64,000 nt of DNA from positions 7,445,501 to 7,509,500 of the forward strand of contig NZ_JAPEMB010000001.1 of the NCBI RefSeq assembly GCF_026343125.1. Reading direction: 5' to 3'. Made by a program: the position numbers and the translations under genes. The stretch comes from Streptomyces sp. NBC_00094. GTDB lineage: Bacteria > Actinomycetota > Actinomycetes > Streptomycetales > Streptomycetaceae. Of this stretch, positions 33,317 to 42,508 are shown in pieces. The first letter of the stretch is position 1. Every line of letters starts with the position of its first letter. The notes beneath the pieces are model-generated. The model did not search any database. It was not told where the DNA came from and was given only the letters and a program-made list of their open reading frames with translations.

Positions 33317-34717
33317 TCAGCCGTCGAGGCCGCCCCGGGCGATCACCTCCGCGTACCAGCGGGCGCTGTCCTTGAGCGTCCGGCGCTGCGTCGCGAAGTC
33401 CACGTGCACGATGCCGAACCGCTTGCTGTAGCCGTACGCCCACTCGAAGTTGTCCAGGAGCGACCACAGGAAGTAGCCCCGCACGTCCGCCCCGTCGGCG
33501 AGGGCCCGGTGCACCGCCGAAAGGTGGGCGTGCAGATACGCCACCCGCTCCGGGTCCTTCACGTTCCCCGACGGGTCGGCGTAGTCGTCGTACGCCGCCC
33601 CGTTCTCGGTCACCACCAGGGGTACGCCCGGCAGTTCGTCCCGCAACCGGATCAGGAGCTCGTGGAGGCCGCTCGCGTCCACCGGCCAGTCCATCGCGGT
33701 ACGCGGCCCGGGGGCCGGCTCGAACCGTACGTGCCGCTCCGCGCCCGCCCACGGCGACGGCGACTCGGAACTGCCCGCCGCGACGACCGAGGGGCTGTAG
33801 TAGTTGATGCCCAGCGAGTCGATCGGCGCGGCCGCCGTGGCGAGATCGCCGTCCCCGACGAAGGACCAGTCCGTGATCCCGGCCGTGTCCCGGACGAGAT
33901 CCTCGGGGAGCCGGCCGTGGAAGACCGGTTCGAGGAAGATCCGGTTGGCGACGGCGTCGATCCGGCGGGCCGCCTCCTTGTCCTCGGGCGCCTCCGAAAG
34001 AGGGCGTACCGCATGGAGGTTGAGGGTCAGGGACACCTCCGCCGACGCGGGCAGCGCCCCGCGCAGCTCGCGCGCGGCCAGTCCGTGGGCCAGGTTGAGG
34101 TGGTGCGCGGCGCGCAGGGAGGCGAGGGCGTCGGTCCTGCCGGGGGCGTGCACGCCGTTGCCGTAGCCGAGGAAGGCGGCGCACCAGGGCTCGTTGAGCG
34201 TGGTCCAGGTCGCGACCCGGTCGCCGAGCGCGTCCGCCATGACGCCCGCGTACTCCGCGAAACGGTACGCGGTCTCCCGCTGGGTCCAGCCTCCCTCGTC
34301 CTCCAACTCCTGGGGAAGGTCCCAGTGGTAGAGCGTCGCCACGGGGCGGATGCCGGCCGCGAGGAGGCCGTCGACGAGTCGCCGGTAGAAGTCGAGCCCC
34401 TTGGCGTTGACCGGGCCCCGGCCCGCGGGCAGCACTCGGGGCCAGGCGATCGAGAAGCGGTAGTCGGTGACGCCGAGCCGCCGCATCAGGGCGATGTCCT
34501 CGTCGAGCCGGTGGTAATGGTCGGCGGCGATGTCACCGGTGTCGCCGTTGCGCACCTTGCCCGGGGTGCGGCTGAAGGTGTCCCAGATGGACGGCGTGCG
34601 GCCGTCCTCCGTCGCCGCACCTTCGATCTGGTACGCCGCCGTGGCGGTGCCCCAGCGGAAGCCCTGCGGGAACCGGAGGAGGGCCGGGGCGTCGAGGCGA
34701 GCGTCGAGCGCAGTCAT
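33317..34717 (-). CDS. GH1 beta-glucosidase
   Basis: A 466-residue cytosolic enzyme of normal GH1 length. The N-terminal FRWGTATAAYQIEGAATEDGR is the family signature. TLNEPW near residue 177 holds the acid/base Glu, and VTENGAAYDDY near 369 holds the nucleophile Glu. No signal peptide. It lies 85 bp downstream of the sugar permease genes on the same strand and would hydrolyse imported beta-glucosides, here probably laminari-oligosaccharides released by the secreted GH81. Confidence 0.95.
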   Translation of the reverse strand: MTALDARLDAPALLRFPQGFRWGTATAAYQIEGAATEDGRTPSIWDTFSRTPGKVRNGDTGDIAADHYHRLDEDIALMRRLGVTDYRFSIAWPRVLPAGRGPVNAKGLDFYRRLVDGLLAAGIRPVATLYHWDLPQELEDEGGWTQRETAYRFAEYAGVMADALGDRVATWTTLNEPWCAAFLGYGNGVHAPGRTDALASLRAAHHLNLAHGLAARELRGALPASAEVSLTLNLHAVRPLSEAPEDKEAARRIDAVANRIFLEPVFHGRLPEDLVRDTAGITDWSFVGDGDLATAAAPIDSLGINYYSPSVVAAGSSESPSPWAGAERHVRFEPAPGPRTAMDWPVDASGLHELLIRLRDELPGVPLVVTENGAAYDDYADPSGNVKDPERVAYLHAHLSAVHRALADGADVRGYFLWSLLDNFEWAYGYSKRFGIVHVDFATQRRTLKDSARWYAEVIARGGLDG

Positions 34718-34802
34718 GAGGTGGTAACTCCCATAAGTGAGAGGACTGTTGGGGAGGTCTGTTGGGGGGTCTGACGGGGATCTGCTCGGGGGAGGTCCGT
34801 GG

Positions 34803-35723
34803 TCAGCCCTTGACGGCGCCCTGCATGATCCCGCCGACGATCTGCCGGCCGAGCAGGCCGAAGACCAGCAGCACCGGCAGGGTGCCGAGCAGGGTGCCGG
34901 CCATGATCACGGACTGGTCGTGGACGTAGCCGCCGCCGAGCTGGCGCAGGGCGACCTGGACGGTCGGCTCCGAGGAGGTCAGGGCGACGACGGGCCAGAA
35001 GAAGTCGTTCCACGCGGCCATGAAGGTCAGCAGCCCGAGCACCGCCATGCCGGGGCGGGCGATGGGCACGACGATCGACCAGAAGATCCGGGCGGTGGAC
35101 GCGCCGTCGACCCGCGCCGCCTCGATCAGCTCGTCCGGCAGGGTCTGCACCAGGTACTGCCGCATGAAGAACACGCCGAACGCGGAGACCAGGCCGGGCA
35201 GGATCACCGACTGGAGCTGGTTCACCCACCCCAGCTCGGCGATCATCATGAACAGCGGGATCACGCCGAGCTGGGGCGGGATCATCATGGTGCCCACGGT
35301 GAGCGCGAGCAGTGCGCCCCGGCCCCGGAAGCGGAGCTTGGCGAAGGCGAAGCCGGCGAGCGTGCAGCACAGCACGGTGCCGAGGGTGATCGAGCCCGAG
35401 ACGATCAGGGAGTTGAGCAACGCCTTCCCGATGTCCGCCTCTTCGAGCACGGCCTCGAAGTTGCGGATGAGGTGCGGTCCGGGGACCAGGGTCGGCGGGA
35501 CCTGCGCCAGGTCGGCGTTGGAGCGGCTCGCCGCGACGAGGGTCCAGTAGAACGGGAAGGCGGAGACCAGCACGGCGATGATCAGGATCGCGTACGCGAC
35601 GGGGCCCGCGTGCAGGGTGCGGCCCGCCCGGGAGGGGCGGCGGCCCCGGGGCGGGGCGGCCGGGGACGGCCGGTCGGGGCGCGGTGGACGGGGCGGTGCC
35701 TCGATGGTGCCCGGCGCGGTCAT
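34803..35723 (-). CDS. Sugar ABC transporter permease (MalG-like)
   Basis: A 306-residue membrane protein. The ATG at 35723 overlaps the upstream permease stop (ATGA). A Pro/Arg-rich cytosolic N-terminus precedes six membrane segments; the EAA loop reads ELIEAARVDGASTARIFWSIVVPIARPG. It ends in the family-typical QGAVKG. No ATPase gene is present in the cluster, so a shared MsiK-type ATPase elsewhere is expected, as known for Streptomyces sugar importers. Confidence 0.93.
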   Translation of the reverse strand: MTAPGTIEAPPRPPRPDRPSPAAPPRGRRPSRAGRTLHAGPVAYAILIIAVLVSAFPFYWTLVAASRSNADLAQVPPTLVPGPHLIRNFEAVLEEADIGKALLNSLIVSGSITLGTVLCCTLAGFAFAKLRFRGRGALLALTVGTMMIPPQLGVIPLFMMIAELGWVNQLQSVILPGLVSAFGVFFMRQYLVQTLPDELIEAARVDGASTARIFWSIVVPIARPGMAVLGLLTFMAAWNDFFWPVVALTSSEPTVQVALRQLGGGYVHDQSVIMAGTLLGTLPVLLVFGLLGRQIVGGIMQGAVKG

Positions 35724-36679
35724 CGGCCGGCCTCCTTGCGGGAACGGCGGTGCGCGATCAGGGCGTTGACCCCGACGAGCACCACGATGAGCAGGAACAT
35801 CACCCAGGCGATGGCGGCGGCCCGGCCCAGGTGGAAGAAGCCCCAGCCCTGCTCGTACATGTAGAGGCCGAGCGTCTGGTACTGGTGCGAGATGCCGCCC
35901 GAGATCTTGCCTTCGAGGAGCAGAGGCTCCCCGAACAACTGGGTCGCGCCGATCGTGGAGACGATGACGGTGAAGACGATGGTGGGCCGCAGCCCGGGCA
36001 GGGTGACGTGGAAGAACTGGCGCCAGCGCGAGGCGCCGTCCATCGCGGCCGCCTCGTACAGCTCGTCGGGGATCGACTGCATGCCGGCGAGGTAGATCAG
36101 CGCGTTGTAGCCGGTCCAGCGCCAGACGACGACGGCCGAGACCGCGATCTGCGAGGCGACCGTGCCGGTCTGCCAGTCGACGGGCTCGATACCGACCGTC
36201 CCGAGCAGGTAGTTGATCAGTCCGAAGTCCCGTCCGAAGAGCTGGGCGAAGACGAGGGTGGCGGCGGCGACGGAGGTCGCGTACGGCAGCAGCACGGCGG
36301 TCCGCAGGAACGTGCGGCCGCGCATCCGGTAGTTGAGCAGGTGCGCGAGACCGAGGGCCATGACCAGCTGCGGCACGGTGGAGAGCACGCCGATGGTGAA
36401 CGTGTTGCGGAGCGAGATCCAGAAGAACTCGTCTTCGAGCAGGGCGGTGTAGTTGCCGAGCCCTCGCCACTCCATGTCGCCGGGCGTCTGGAGCTCCACG
36501 CGGTACAGCGAGACATAGGCCGTGTAGAGCAGCGGGAAGGCGCCGAAGGCGGCGAACAAGGTGAAGAACGGGGCGATGTAGGCGTACGGCGAGGCCTTCT
36601 GCCAGGTCCGCCGGACGGACGACCCCCGCCGGGACGCGGGGACGGACTTCGGCGGTGTCACGGGTGCGGTGAGGGTCAC
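35720..36679 (-). CDS. Sugar ABC transporter permease (MalF-like)
   Basis: A 319-residue membrane protein with six segments (YAYIAPFFTLFAAFGAFPLLYTAYVSLY at the first). The EAA loop reads ELYEAAAMDGASRWRQFFHVTLPGLRP. It forms the translocation pore with the MalG-like partner, with which it overlaps by 4 bp. Confidence 0.93.
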   Translation of the reverse strand: MTLTAPVTPPKSVPASRRGSSVRRTWQKASPYAYIAPFFTLFAAFGAFPLLYTAYVSLYRVELQTPGDMEWRGLGNYTALLEDEFFWISLRNTFTIGVLSTVPQLVMALGLAHLLNYRMRGRTFLRTAVLLPYATSVAAATLVFAQLFGRDFGLINYLLGTVGIEPVDWQTGTVASQIAVSAVVVWRWTGYNALIYLAGMQSIPDELYEAAAMDGASRWRQFFHVTLPGLRPTIVFTVIVSTIGATQLFGEPLLLEGKISGGISHQYQTLGLYMYEQGWGFFHLGRAAAIAWVMFLLIVVLVGVNALIAHRRSRKEAGR

Positions 36680-36779
36680 GGTGCGGCCCTTCGAGAGGAG
36701 GCGAGACGGGTGTGCGGCGGGGCGGGGCGGTGCCGGACGGGCGTACGCGGGGGAGCGGGCCGCCCGTCCGGCACCGGGA

Positions 36780-38090
36780 TCAGCCGAGGGTGTTCGCGAC
36801 GCCCTTCCTGGCGTTCTCCCAGGCCTTCTCCGGCGCGGTGCCCTTCCGCTCGACCTCGCTCAGCGCGTTCGTGATCTGCTGCGCGATGTTCTGGTCGTGC
36901 ACGCCGAGGACCTGCACCGGGGCCGCCTTCGCCGCGTCGCCGAAGATCCTGCCGATCGGCGCGTTCGAGAAGTACGGGTCCTTGGCGGCGGCGACCTTCT
37001 CGATCGCGCCGGTGGAGGAGGGGAAGTTGCCCTGCTTCTCGAAGAGCCTCACCTGCTGCTCGGGCGCGGTGAGCCACGCGACCAGCTCGTACGCCTCCTT
37101 CTTGTGCTGCGCCGCCCTCGGTACGGCGAGGTAGGAGCCGCCCCAGTTGCCCGCGCCACCCGGGAGCGCGGCGACGTCCCACTTGCCCTTGCCGCTCTCG
37201 CCGGCCTGGCCCTTGATGTAGCCGAGCATCCAGGCGGGGCAGGGGATCGTGGCGAAGGAACCGGCGGCGAACGCCTGGTTCCACTGCGGCGACCACTGGT
37301 CGAGCTCGGCGCTCAGCCCGCTGTCGGACGCCGCGACGGAGTGGTCCCAGGCGGCGCGCAGGGCGGGGTTGTCCTCCCAGATCAGCTTCCCCGAGGCGTC
37401 GTAGTACCGCTCCTCCTCCTGCCCGATCATGATCGAGTAGAGGCTGCCGATGCTGTCGAGCCAGGCGCTCTTGGCGGGGGCCTTCGCCTTGTACTGCTTG
37501 CCCAGCTCCAGGTAGCCGTCCCAGGTGGCCCACCGCTTGGACAGCTCCTCGCGGTCCGTCGGCAGCCCCGCCTTCTCGAAGAGGTCCTTGCGGTAGCACA
37601 TCGCCTCGGGGCCGACGTCCGTGCCGAGGCCGAGGACCTCGCCGTTCTTCCCGGTGGCGGCGGCCCACTTCGCCTCGGCGAACTGCCCCTTCAGGGTGTC
37701 CGCGCCGTACTTCTTCAGGTCCTCGAACTTGTCGGCCTGCAGCTGTGTGACGGAGGCGATCCGGCCCACCTCGATGCCCTGGACGTCGGCGAGGCCGCCG
37801 CCGCCGGCGAGCCGGGTCTGGAGGGACTTCCAGTAGTCGGCCTCGTCCTCGGTGTCCGTCTGCTTGATCGTGACGCCCGGGTGGAGCTTCTCGTACTCGG
37901 CGTAGAGCCCGGCCTCCTTGTACCCGAACGAGCCGAAGAGGTCCACGGTGATCGTGACCTCGCCGCCCGCGCCGTCCGTGGCGGCCCCGTCCGACGAGCT
38001 TCCGCAGGCGGCGAGCAGCGCCCCGCTCAGGACGACCGCCCCGAGGCGGACGGCGACGGTGGTGGGTCTGGCGGCTCGGGCGATGGGCAT
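36780..38090 (-). CDS. Sugar ABC transporter substrate-binding lipoprotein (family 1)
   Basis: A 436-residue protein. The signal peptide ends in the lipobox LLAAC (Cys29) with CGSSSDGA. Family-1 features include EYEKLHPGVTIKQTDTEDEADYW and an aromatic-rich C-terminal lobe. It heads the importer operon and is divergent from the GH81 endo-beta-1,3-glucanase. Two CebR-like palindromes in the gap suggest it binds beta-1,3-gluco-oligosaccharides. Confidence 0.92.
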   Translation of the reverse strand: MPIARAARPTTVAVRLGAVVLSGALLAACGSSSDGAATDGAGGEVTITVDLFGSFGYKEAGLYAEYEKLHPGVTIKQTDTEDEADYWKSLQTRLAGGGGLADVQGIEVGRIASVTQLQADKFEDLKKYGADTLKGQFAEAKWAAATGKNGEVLGLGTDVGPEAMCYRKDLFEKAGLPTDREELSKRWATWDGYLELGKQYKAKAPAKSAWLDSIGSLYSIMIGQEEERYYDASGKLIWEDNPALRAAWDHSVAASDSGLSAELDQWSPQWNQAFAAGSFATIPCPAWMLGYIKGQAGESGKGKWDVAALPGGAGNWGGSYLAVPRAAQHKKEAYELVAWLTAPEQQVRLFEKQGNFPSSTGAIEKVAAAKDPYFSNAPIGRIFGDAAKAAPVQVLGVHDQNIAQQITNALSEVERKGTAPEKAWENARKGVANTLG

Positions 38091-38128
38091 GGGGGCCTCC
38101 CTTGGCTTCGGGGCGAGCGAGAGAACTG

Positions 38129-38146
38129 CTTGAGAGCGCTCTCAAG
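38129..38146. promoter_or_regulatory. CebR-like LacI operator upstream of the sugar-binding protein
   Basis: Perfect 18-bp palindrome CTTGAGAGCGCTCTCAAG, 39 bp upstream of the binding-protein start. Its core TGAGAGCGCTCTCA matches the published CebR box TGGGAGCGCTCCCA at 12 of 14 positions. The -35/-10 for the binding protein are not clear. Confidence 0.88.
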
Positions 38147-38244
38147 AATGCGGTTGGAGCGTGCCCGCGCTCCGGGTGTCCCGTCAAGACTTGAAGGCGT
38201 AACGGCTTGGACTCGGGTCCGAACTCCCCTCCGTGTCCCCTCTC

Positions 38245-38309
38245 TTGACACCCAGGTTTCGAGAGTTTTACGTTTTCGGCCATCCGAAGCGCTTGAGAGC
38301 GCTCTCGAA
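38245..38309 (+). promoter_or_regulatory. GH81 promoter with CebR-like operator
   Basis: TTGACA (38245-38250) and TTACGT (38268-38273), 17 bp apart, face the GH81 gene. CTTGAGAGCGCTCTCGAA (38292-38309) lies just downstream of the predicted start point, so a bound repressor would block initiation or early elongation. The untranslated leader is about 160 bases and holds no other gene. Confidence 0.88.
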
Positions 38310-38440
38310 ACTCTCGGGAGCCTCGAAGGCCCTCGGAGGTCTCGAAGACCCTCGGAGCCCTCCGGGGCTCCCCACGCATGCCGCACCACCCCCATTCCCC
38401 GTCCGTGCTCGATCCGTCGTGACGACATGAGGTGCCGTTC

Positions 38441-41272
38441 ATGCCAGCCCCCCGCACCCGACCAGCCCGCCACACCGGGCCCGCCCTCCGCACCCGGACC
38501 GCACCCCGCACCCGGCCCGCCGCCGTGCTGGCCCTGGTCTCCGCCCTCGCCGCCCTGGGACTCGGTCCCGCCGCCGCCCCCGCGGCGGCCGCCACCGTCC
38601 CCGTGGGCGCCGGAAGCTACTCCGACACCCGCCCCGCCGGTACCTCCGGCCCCACCACCAACACCGGCGCACCGGTCACCCCCAAGGTCACCGCCGCGGC
38701 CCAGGGCAAGCCGGTGCCCACCAACGACTGGTGGTCCTCCCTCGCCTTCCAGCGCTACGGGGACAACCCCTACTCCACCCCCATGTACGGCCACCCGCTC
38801 ACCTACCAGGCCGTCGCCGGCGGCCTGGAGATCGGCTACCCGACCAGCCCCGCCGTCGTCGGCGAAGGCCGCCAGTACGAGTACGCCCACAAGCGCGACC
38901 TCACCCTCGGGCTGACCGGGCTCAACTCGCCCGACACCAAGGCCGACGCCTGGTCCGACTGGACCGTCACCCCGTACTGGTCCGACGGCGCGCGCACCCT
39001 GCGCACCACCATCGGCCACGGGATGCCCTTCGTGTACGCCAAGGGCACGGGCGGCGACGCCCGGATCACCACCGCCACCGCGCCCACCGTCTTCGCCGAC
39101 CAGGGCAACGTCCTCGGCATCACCGTCGCGGGCCACCACTACGCCCTCTTCGCGCCCGGCGGCACCGACTGGAACATCTCGGGCTCGACCCTCACCGCCG
39201 GCCTCGGCGGCAAGGACTACTTCTCCGTCGCCGTCCTGCCCTCCACCGACGCGCTCGCGACCTACCGGAAGTACGCCTACAGCTTCGTCACCGGATCCAC
39301 GGTGAACTGGAGCTACGACGCCGGCACGGTCCGCGCCACCTACGCCCTCACCACCGAGGCGAAGGAGGGCACCGAGCGCGGCACCCTCCAGGCGCTCTAC
39401 CGGCACCAGTGGCTGCACACCACCGACCCGCTCACCCCGTACACGTACGTCTCGCCCCGCGGCACCATGAAGGTGCGGGAGGCGGCCTCCTTCACCACGA
39501 CCCAGCGGGCCGCCGCCACCCTGCCCGGACTCCCGGGCGGCAGCGGCGTCGACGCGGCCCGGCTGCGCGGCTACCTGAACGAGGTCGCGAACTCCTCCGA
39601 CCCGTTCTCCGGAGCCGTCGACACGTACTGGACCGGCAAGGCGCTCGGCAAGCTCGCCCAACTGGTGCCGCTCGCCGACCAGATCGGTGAGGGCGCGATC
39701 CGCGACAAGCTCCTCGGGCTCATCAAGGGCCGCCTCCAGGACTGGTTCACGGCGGGCGGAGCGAGCGAGTTCTCCTACGACCAGGCGTGGAAGACCCTCA
39801 CGGGCTACCCGGCCTCGTACGGCAGCGACACCGAGCTCAACGACCACCACTTCCACTACGGCTACTACGTCTACGCGGCCGCGATCGTCGCCCAGTACGA
39901 CCCGGCCTGGGCCGCCGACTCGGCCTGGGGCTCGATGGTGAAGACCCTGGTCCGCGACACCGCCAACCCCAGCCGCACCGACGGCGCCTATCCCTTCCTG
40001 CGCGGCTTCGACGTCTACGCCGGACACAGCTGGGCCAGCGGCCACCAGGGCTTCGCCGCCGGCAACAACCAGGAGTCGTCCTCGGAGTCGACCAACCTCA
40101 GTGCCGCGCTCGTCCTGTGGGGCTCGGCGACCGGCGACACCACACTGCGCGACCTCGGCACGTACCTCCTCACCACGGAGGGCGAGGCCATCGCCCAGTA
40201 CTGGTTCGACGCCGACCAGCAGGTCTTCCCCGGAGGCTTCCAGCACGACACCGCCGGCATGGTGTGGGGCAGCGGCGCCGCCTACTCCACCTGGTGGACC
40301 GCCAACCCCGAGGAGATCCACGGCATCAACGTCCTTCCCGTGACCGGCGGTTCACTCCACCTCGGCGGACACAAGGACGCCGTCCGGCGCAACATCGCCG
40401 AACTGGAACGGGAGAACGGCGGACCCGCCGTCGAATGGCGGGACATCCTCTGGGAGTTCCAGTCCTTCGCCGACCCTGCCGCCGCGAAGGCGAAGTGGGA
40501 CGCGGGCCACGCCGGTTACACCCCGGAGGCGGGGGAGTCGAAGGCCCACACCTACCACTGGCTCACCACCCTCGACGCACTCGGCGCCCCCGACGCCTCC
40601 GTCACCGGCTCCGTCCCCACCTCGGCGGTCTTCACCAAGGGCACCGCGCGGACGTACGTGGCCCACAACCACGGCGCGACCGCCCGTACCGTCACCTTCT
40701 CCGACGGCAAGTCCCTGACGGTTCCCGCGCGTTCCACGGCCACGGGCAACGGGACGGGCACCCCCGACCCGGACCCGGATCCGGAGCCGTCCACGGGGAA
40801 CACCTTCCAGCTGCGCTCCGGCGGCACGCTCACCACGGCCGCCGGTGCCGCCGAGGTCACCGACACCATCCTCTCGGCGCAGGGCACCAACCACGACGGC
40901 ACGCCCAGCAGGCCCCTGACGTACGAGATCAAGGGCGTCAACGGCACGCTCAGGCCGGGCGGGCTCACCGCCTTCCGCCTCCACGTCGACGCCGGCACCG
41001 CGGTCGGACTGGGCCAGCAGGCCCGGATCAGCTACGACCTCACCGGTGACGGCACCTTCGACCGGACGGAGACGTACCACTACTTCGCGACGGACCCGGT
41101 GACCGGCTGGGAGGAGTACGCCCAGACCCGCGGCCTGAAGTCGGCCACCGGCACCCTCGGCGACCTGCGCGGCGGCACGCTCCGCCTGGAGGTCTGGAGC
41201 GCGATCGGGAACGCGGACGCGCGCCTCCGGACGGGCACGGCCACGTCCGTGGTCGTCATCCCGTACGACTGA
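38441..41272 (+). CDS. Secreted GH81 endo-beta-1,3-glucanase with C-terminal glucan-binding module
   Basis: A 943-residue protein from the ATG at 38441, preceded by GAGG; a GTG at 38432 is the alternative. A basic N-terminus with a long Sec signal ends near AAPAAAAT. The GH81 catalytic region spans roughly 45-750: NDWWSSLAFQRYGDNPYSTPMYGHPL, NDHHFHYGYYVYAAA (near 467) and the diagnostic NNQESSSES (near 543) with catalytic Glu residues. An acidic PDPDPDPEP linker joins a C-terminal beta-sandwich (about 785-943) resembling CBM56-type beta-1,3-glucan binders. It cuts laminarin and fungal or plant beta-1,3-glucan outside the cell. Confidence 0.94.
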   Translation: MPAPRTRPARHTGPALRTRTAPRTRPAAVLALVSALAALGLGPAAAPAAAATVPVGAGSYSDTRPAGTSGPTTNTGAPVTPKVTAAAQGKPVPTNDWWSSLAFQRYGDNPYSTPMYGHPLTYQAVAGGLEIGYPTSPAVVGEGRQYEYAHKRDLTLGLTGLNSPDTKADAWSDWTVTPYWSDGARTLRTTIGHGMPFVYAKGTGGDARITTATAPTVFADQGNVLGITVAGHHYALFAPGGTDWNISGSTLTAGLGGKDYFSVAVLPSTDALATYRKYAYSFVTGSTVNWSYDAGTVRATYALTTEAKEGTERGTLQALYRHQWLHTTDPLTPYTYVSPRGTMKVREAASFTTTQRAAATLPGLPGGSGVDAARLRGYLNEVANSSDPFSGAVDTYWTGKALGKLAQLVPLADQIGEGAIRDKLLGLIKGRLQDWFTAGGASEFSYDQAWKTLTGYPASYGSDTELNDHHFHYGYYVYAAAIVAQYDPAWAADSAWGSMVKTLVRDTANPSRTDGAYPFLRGFDVYAGHSWASGHQGFAAGNNQESSSESTNLSAALVLWGSATGDTTLRDLGTYLLTTEGEAIAQYWFDADQQVFPGGFQHDTAGMVWGSGAAYSTWWTANPEEIHGINVLPVTGGSLHLGGHKDAVRRNIAELERENGGPAVEWRDILWEFQSFADPAAAKAKWDAGHAGYTPEAGESKAHTYHWLTTLDALGAPDASVTGSVPTSAVFTKGTARTYVAHNHGATARTVTFSDGKSLTVPARSTATGNGTGTPDPDPDPEPSTGNTFQLRSGGTLTTAAGAAEVTDTILSAQGTNHDGTPSRPLTYEIKGVNGTLRPGGLTAFRLHVDAGTAVGLGQQARISYDLTGDGTFDRTETYHYFATDPVTGWEEYAQTRGLKSATGTLGDLRGGTLRLEVWSAIGNADARLRTGTATSVVVIPYD

Positions 41273-41289
41273 CCGACACCCCCGACACA

Positions 41290-41329
41290 GGAGCGGCGGG
41301 CCCGGAGACACCTCCGGACCCGCCGCTCC
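41290..41329. terminator. Bidirectional hairpin between GH81 and lacI
   Basis: Arms of 18 bases at 41290-41307 and 41312-41329 (GGAGCGGCGGG... against ...CCCGCCGCTCC, one mismatch) with a 4-base loop, between convergent stops. Confidence 0.82.
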
Positions 41330-41339
41330 GCCGTCCCCG

Positions 41340-42365
41340 TCAGGCCGAGTCGCGGCGTACCAGCGACGTCGGGGTGATCACGGAGGCCGGAGCCGCACCG
41401 CCGGGCCCGTCGAGCAGCCGCATCAGGAGCTTGACCATCAGCCGGCCCATGCCCTCGATGTCCTGGCGCACGGTCGTCAGCGCGGGGGAGGTCCGGTCGA
41501 CCACCGAGGCCATGTCGTCGAAGCCGACGACCGCGACGTCCTCCGGGACCCGGATCCCGCGCTCCCGCAGGGTACGCAACGCACCCGTCGCCATCAGGTC
41601 GTTGGCGACGAACACGGCGTCCACGTCCGGCCTGCGGTCGAGGAGCTCGGCCATGGCGCGGGCGCCGCTCTCCTCGGTGAAGGCGCCCCGGCAGAGCAGA
41701 GCCGGATCGGCGTCGGGCAGGACGTCGTGGTAGCCGTGGAGCCGGTCGACGGCGGAGGTCTGGTCGTGCGGCCCGGCGATGTGGGCGACGGCCCGACGGC
41801 CCAGACCGACCAGATGGCCCACGGCCTCCCGGGCGCCGCCGCGGTTGTCGCAGTCGACGTACGGCACCGCGGGGTCGATGCCCGGCGCGGGGCGCCCGCC
41901 GAACACCACCGGGATGCGGGCCCGGTCGATCAGGGCGGGCAGCGCGTCGTCGCTGTGCAGGGAGAAGGCGAGCGCCCCGTCGACGTGGCCGCCGCCCAGA
42001 TAGCGGGCGATCCGCTCGTGGTCACCGGGACCCTCCACCCACAGCAGCACCAGCTGGGAGTCGTGCGCCGTCAACTCCCGGCTGATACCGCGCACCTGCT
42101 GCTCGAAGAACGGGTCGGAGAAGATCCGGAACTCGGGCTCCTCGATGATCACGGCCACCGCGCCGTTGCGCCGGGTGACCAGGGTGCGCGCCGCGTGGTT
42201 GGGGACGTACCCGAGCTCCTCGACGGCCCGGTTCACCTTCTCGACCAGCGGAGCGCGTACCCCCGCACCGCCGTTGACGACCCGCGACGCCGTGGCACGG
42301 GACACACCGGCGCGTGCGGCGACGGCTTCCAGCGTGGGGCGCGAGCCCGTGGTCTGATCCGGCAC
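41340..42365 (-). CDS. LacI-family regulator of the beta-glucan cluster (CebR-like)
   Basis: A 341-residue protein. The GTG at 42365 follows GAGGAG by 9 bases. The headpiece is at residues 10-62 (TLEAVAARAGVSRATASRVVNGGAGV) with hinge AARTLVTRRNG; a sugar-binding sensor domain follows. It is beside the GH81 gene, and a hybrid operator (TGAGAGCGCTCCCA) lies upstream of its own start. It is therefore the best candidate to repress the GH81, importer and GH1 genes until gluco-oligosaccharide is bound. Confidence 0.9.
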   Translation of the reverse strand: MPDQTTGSRPTLEAVAARAGVSRATASRVVNGGAGVRAPLVEKVNRAVEELGYVPNHAARTLVTRRNGAVAVIIEEPEFRIFSDPFFEQQVRGISRELTAHDSQLVLLWVEGPGDHERIARYLGGGHVDGALAFSLHSDDALPALIDRARIPVVFGGRPAPGIDPAVPYVDCDNRGGAREAVGHLVGLGRRAVAHIAGPHDQTSAVDRLHGYHDVLPDADPALLCRGAFTEESGARAMAELLDRRPDVDAVFVANDLMATGALRTLRERGIRVPEDVAVVGFDDMASVVDRTSPALTTVRQDIEGMGRLMVKLLMRLLDGPGGAAPASVITPTSLVRRDSA

Positions 42366-42442
42366 GTCGGGCGCTCCTCGGCTGCGTCGACTGGGTGGGC
42401 GTACGGTCCTGCGCGGACCAGGATATCTGCACCCCGCACGCT

Positions 42443-42458
42443 CTGAGAGCGCTCCCAA
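42443..42458. promoter_or_regulatory. Hybrid CebR/TGAGAGCGCTCTCA operator upstream of lacI
   Basis: TGAGAGCGCTCCCAAG: the left half equals the operators at 38.1-38.3 kb and the right half equals the CebR box. It sits 78 bp before the lacI GTG, within the 143-bp gap after the exported amidohydrolase gene, and supports autoregulation. Confidence 0.82.
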
Positions 42459-42508
42459 GAAGGAGATGTCCGGCCCCGACGTCACCATGACCCGGCGCGC
42501 ACCACGTC

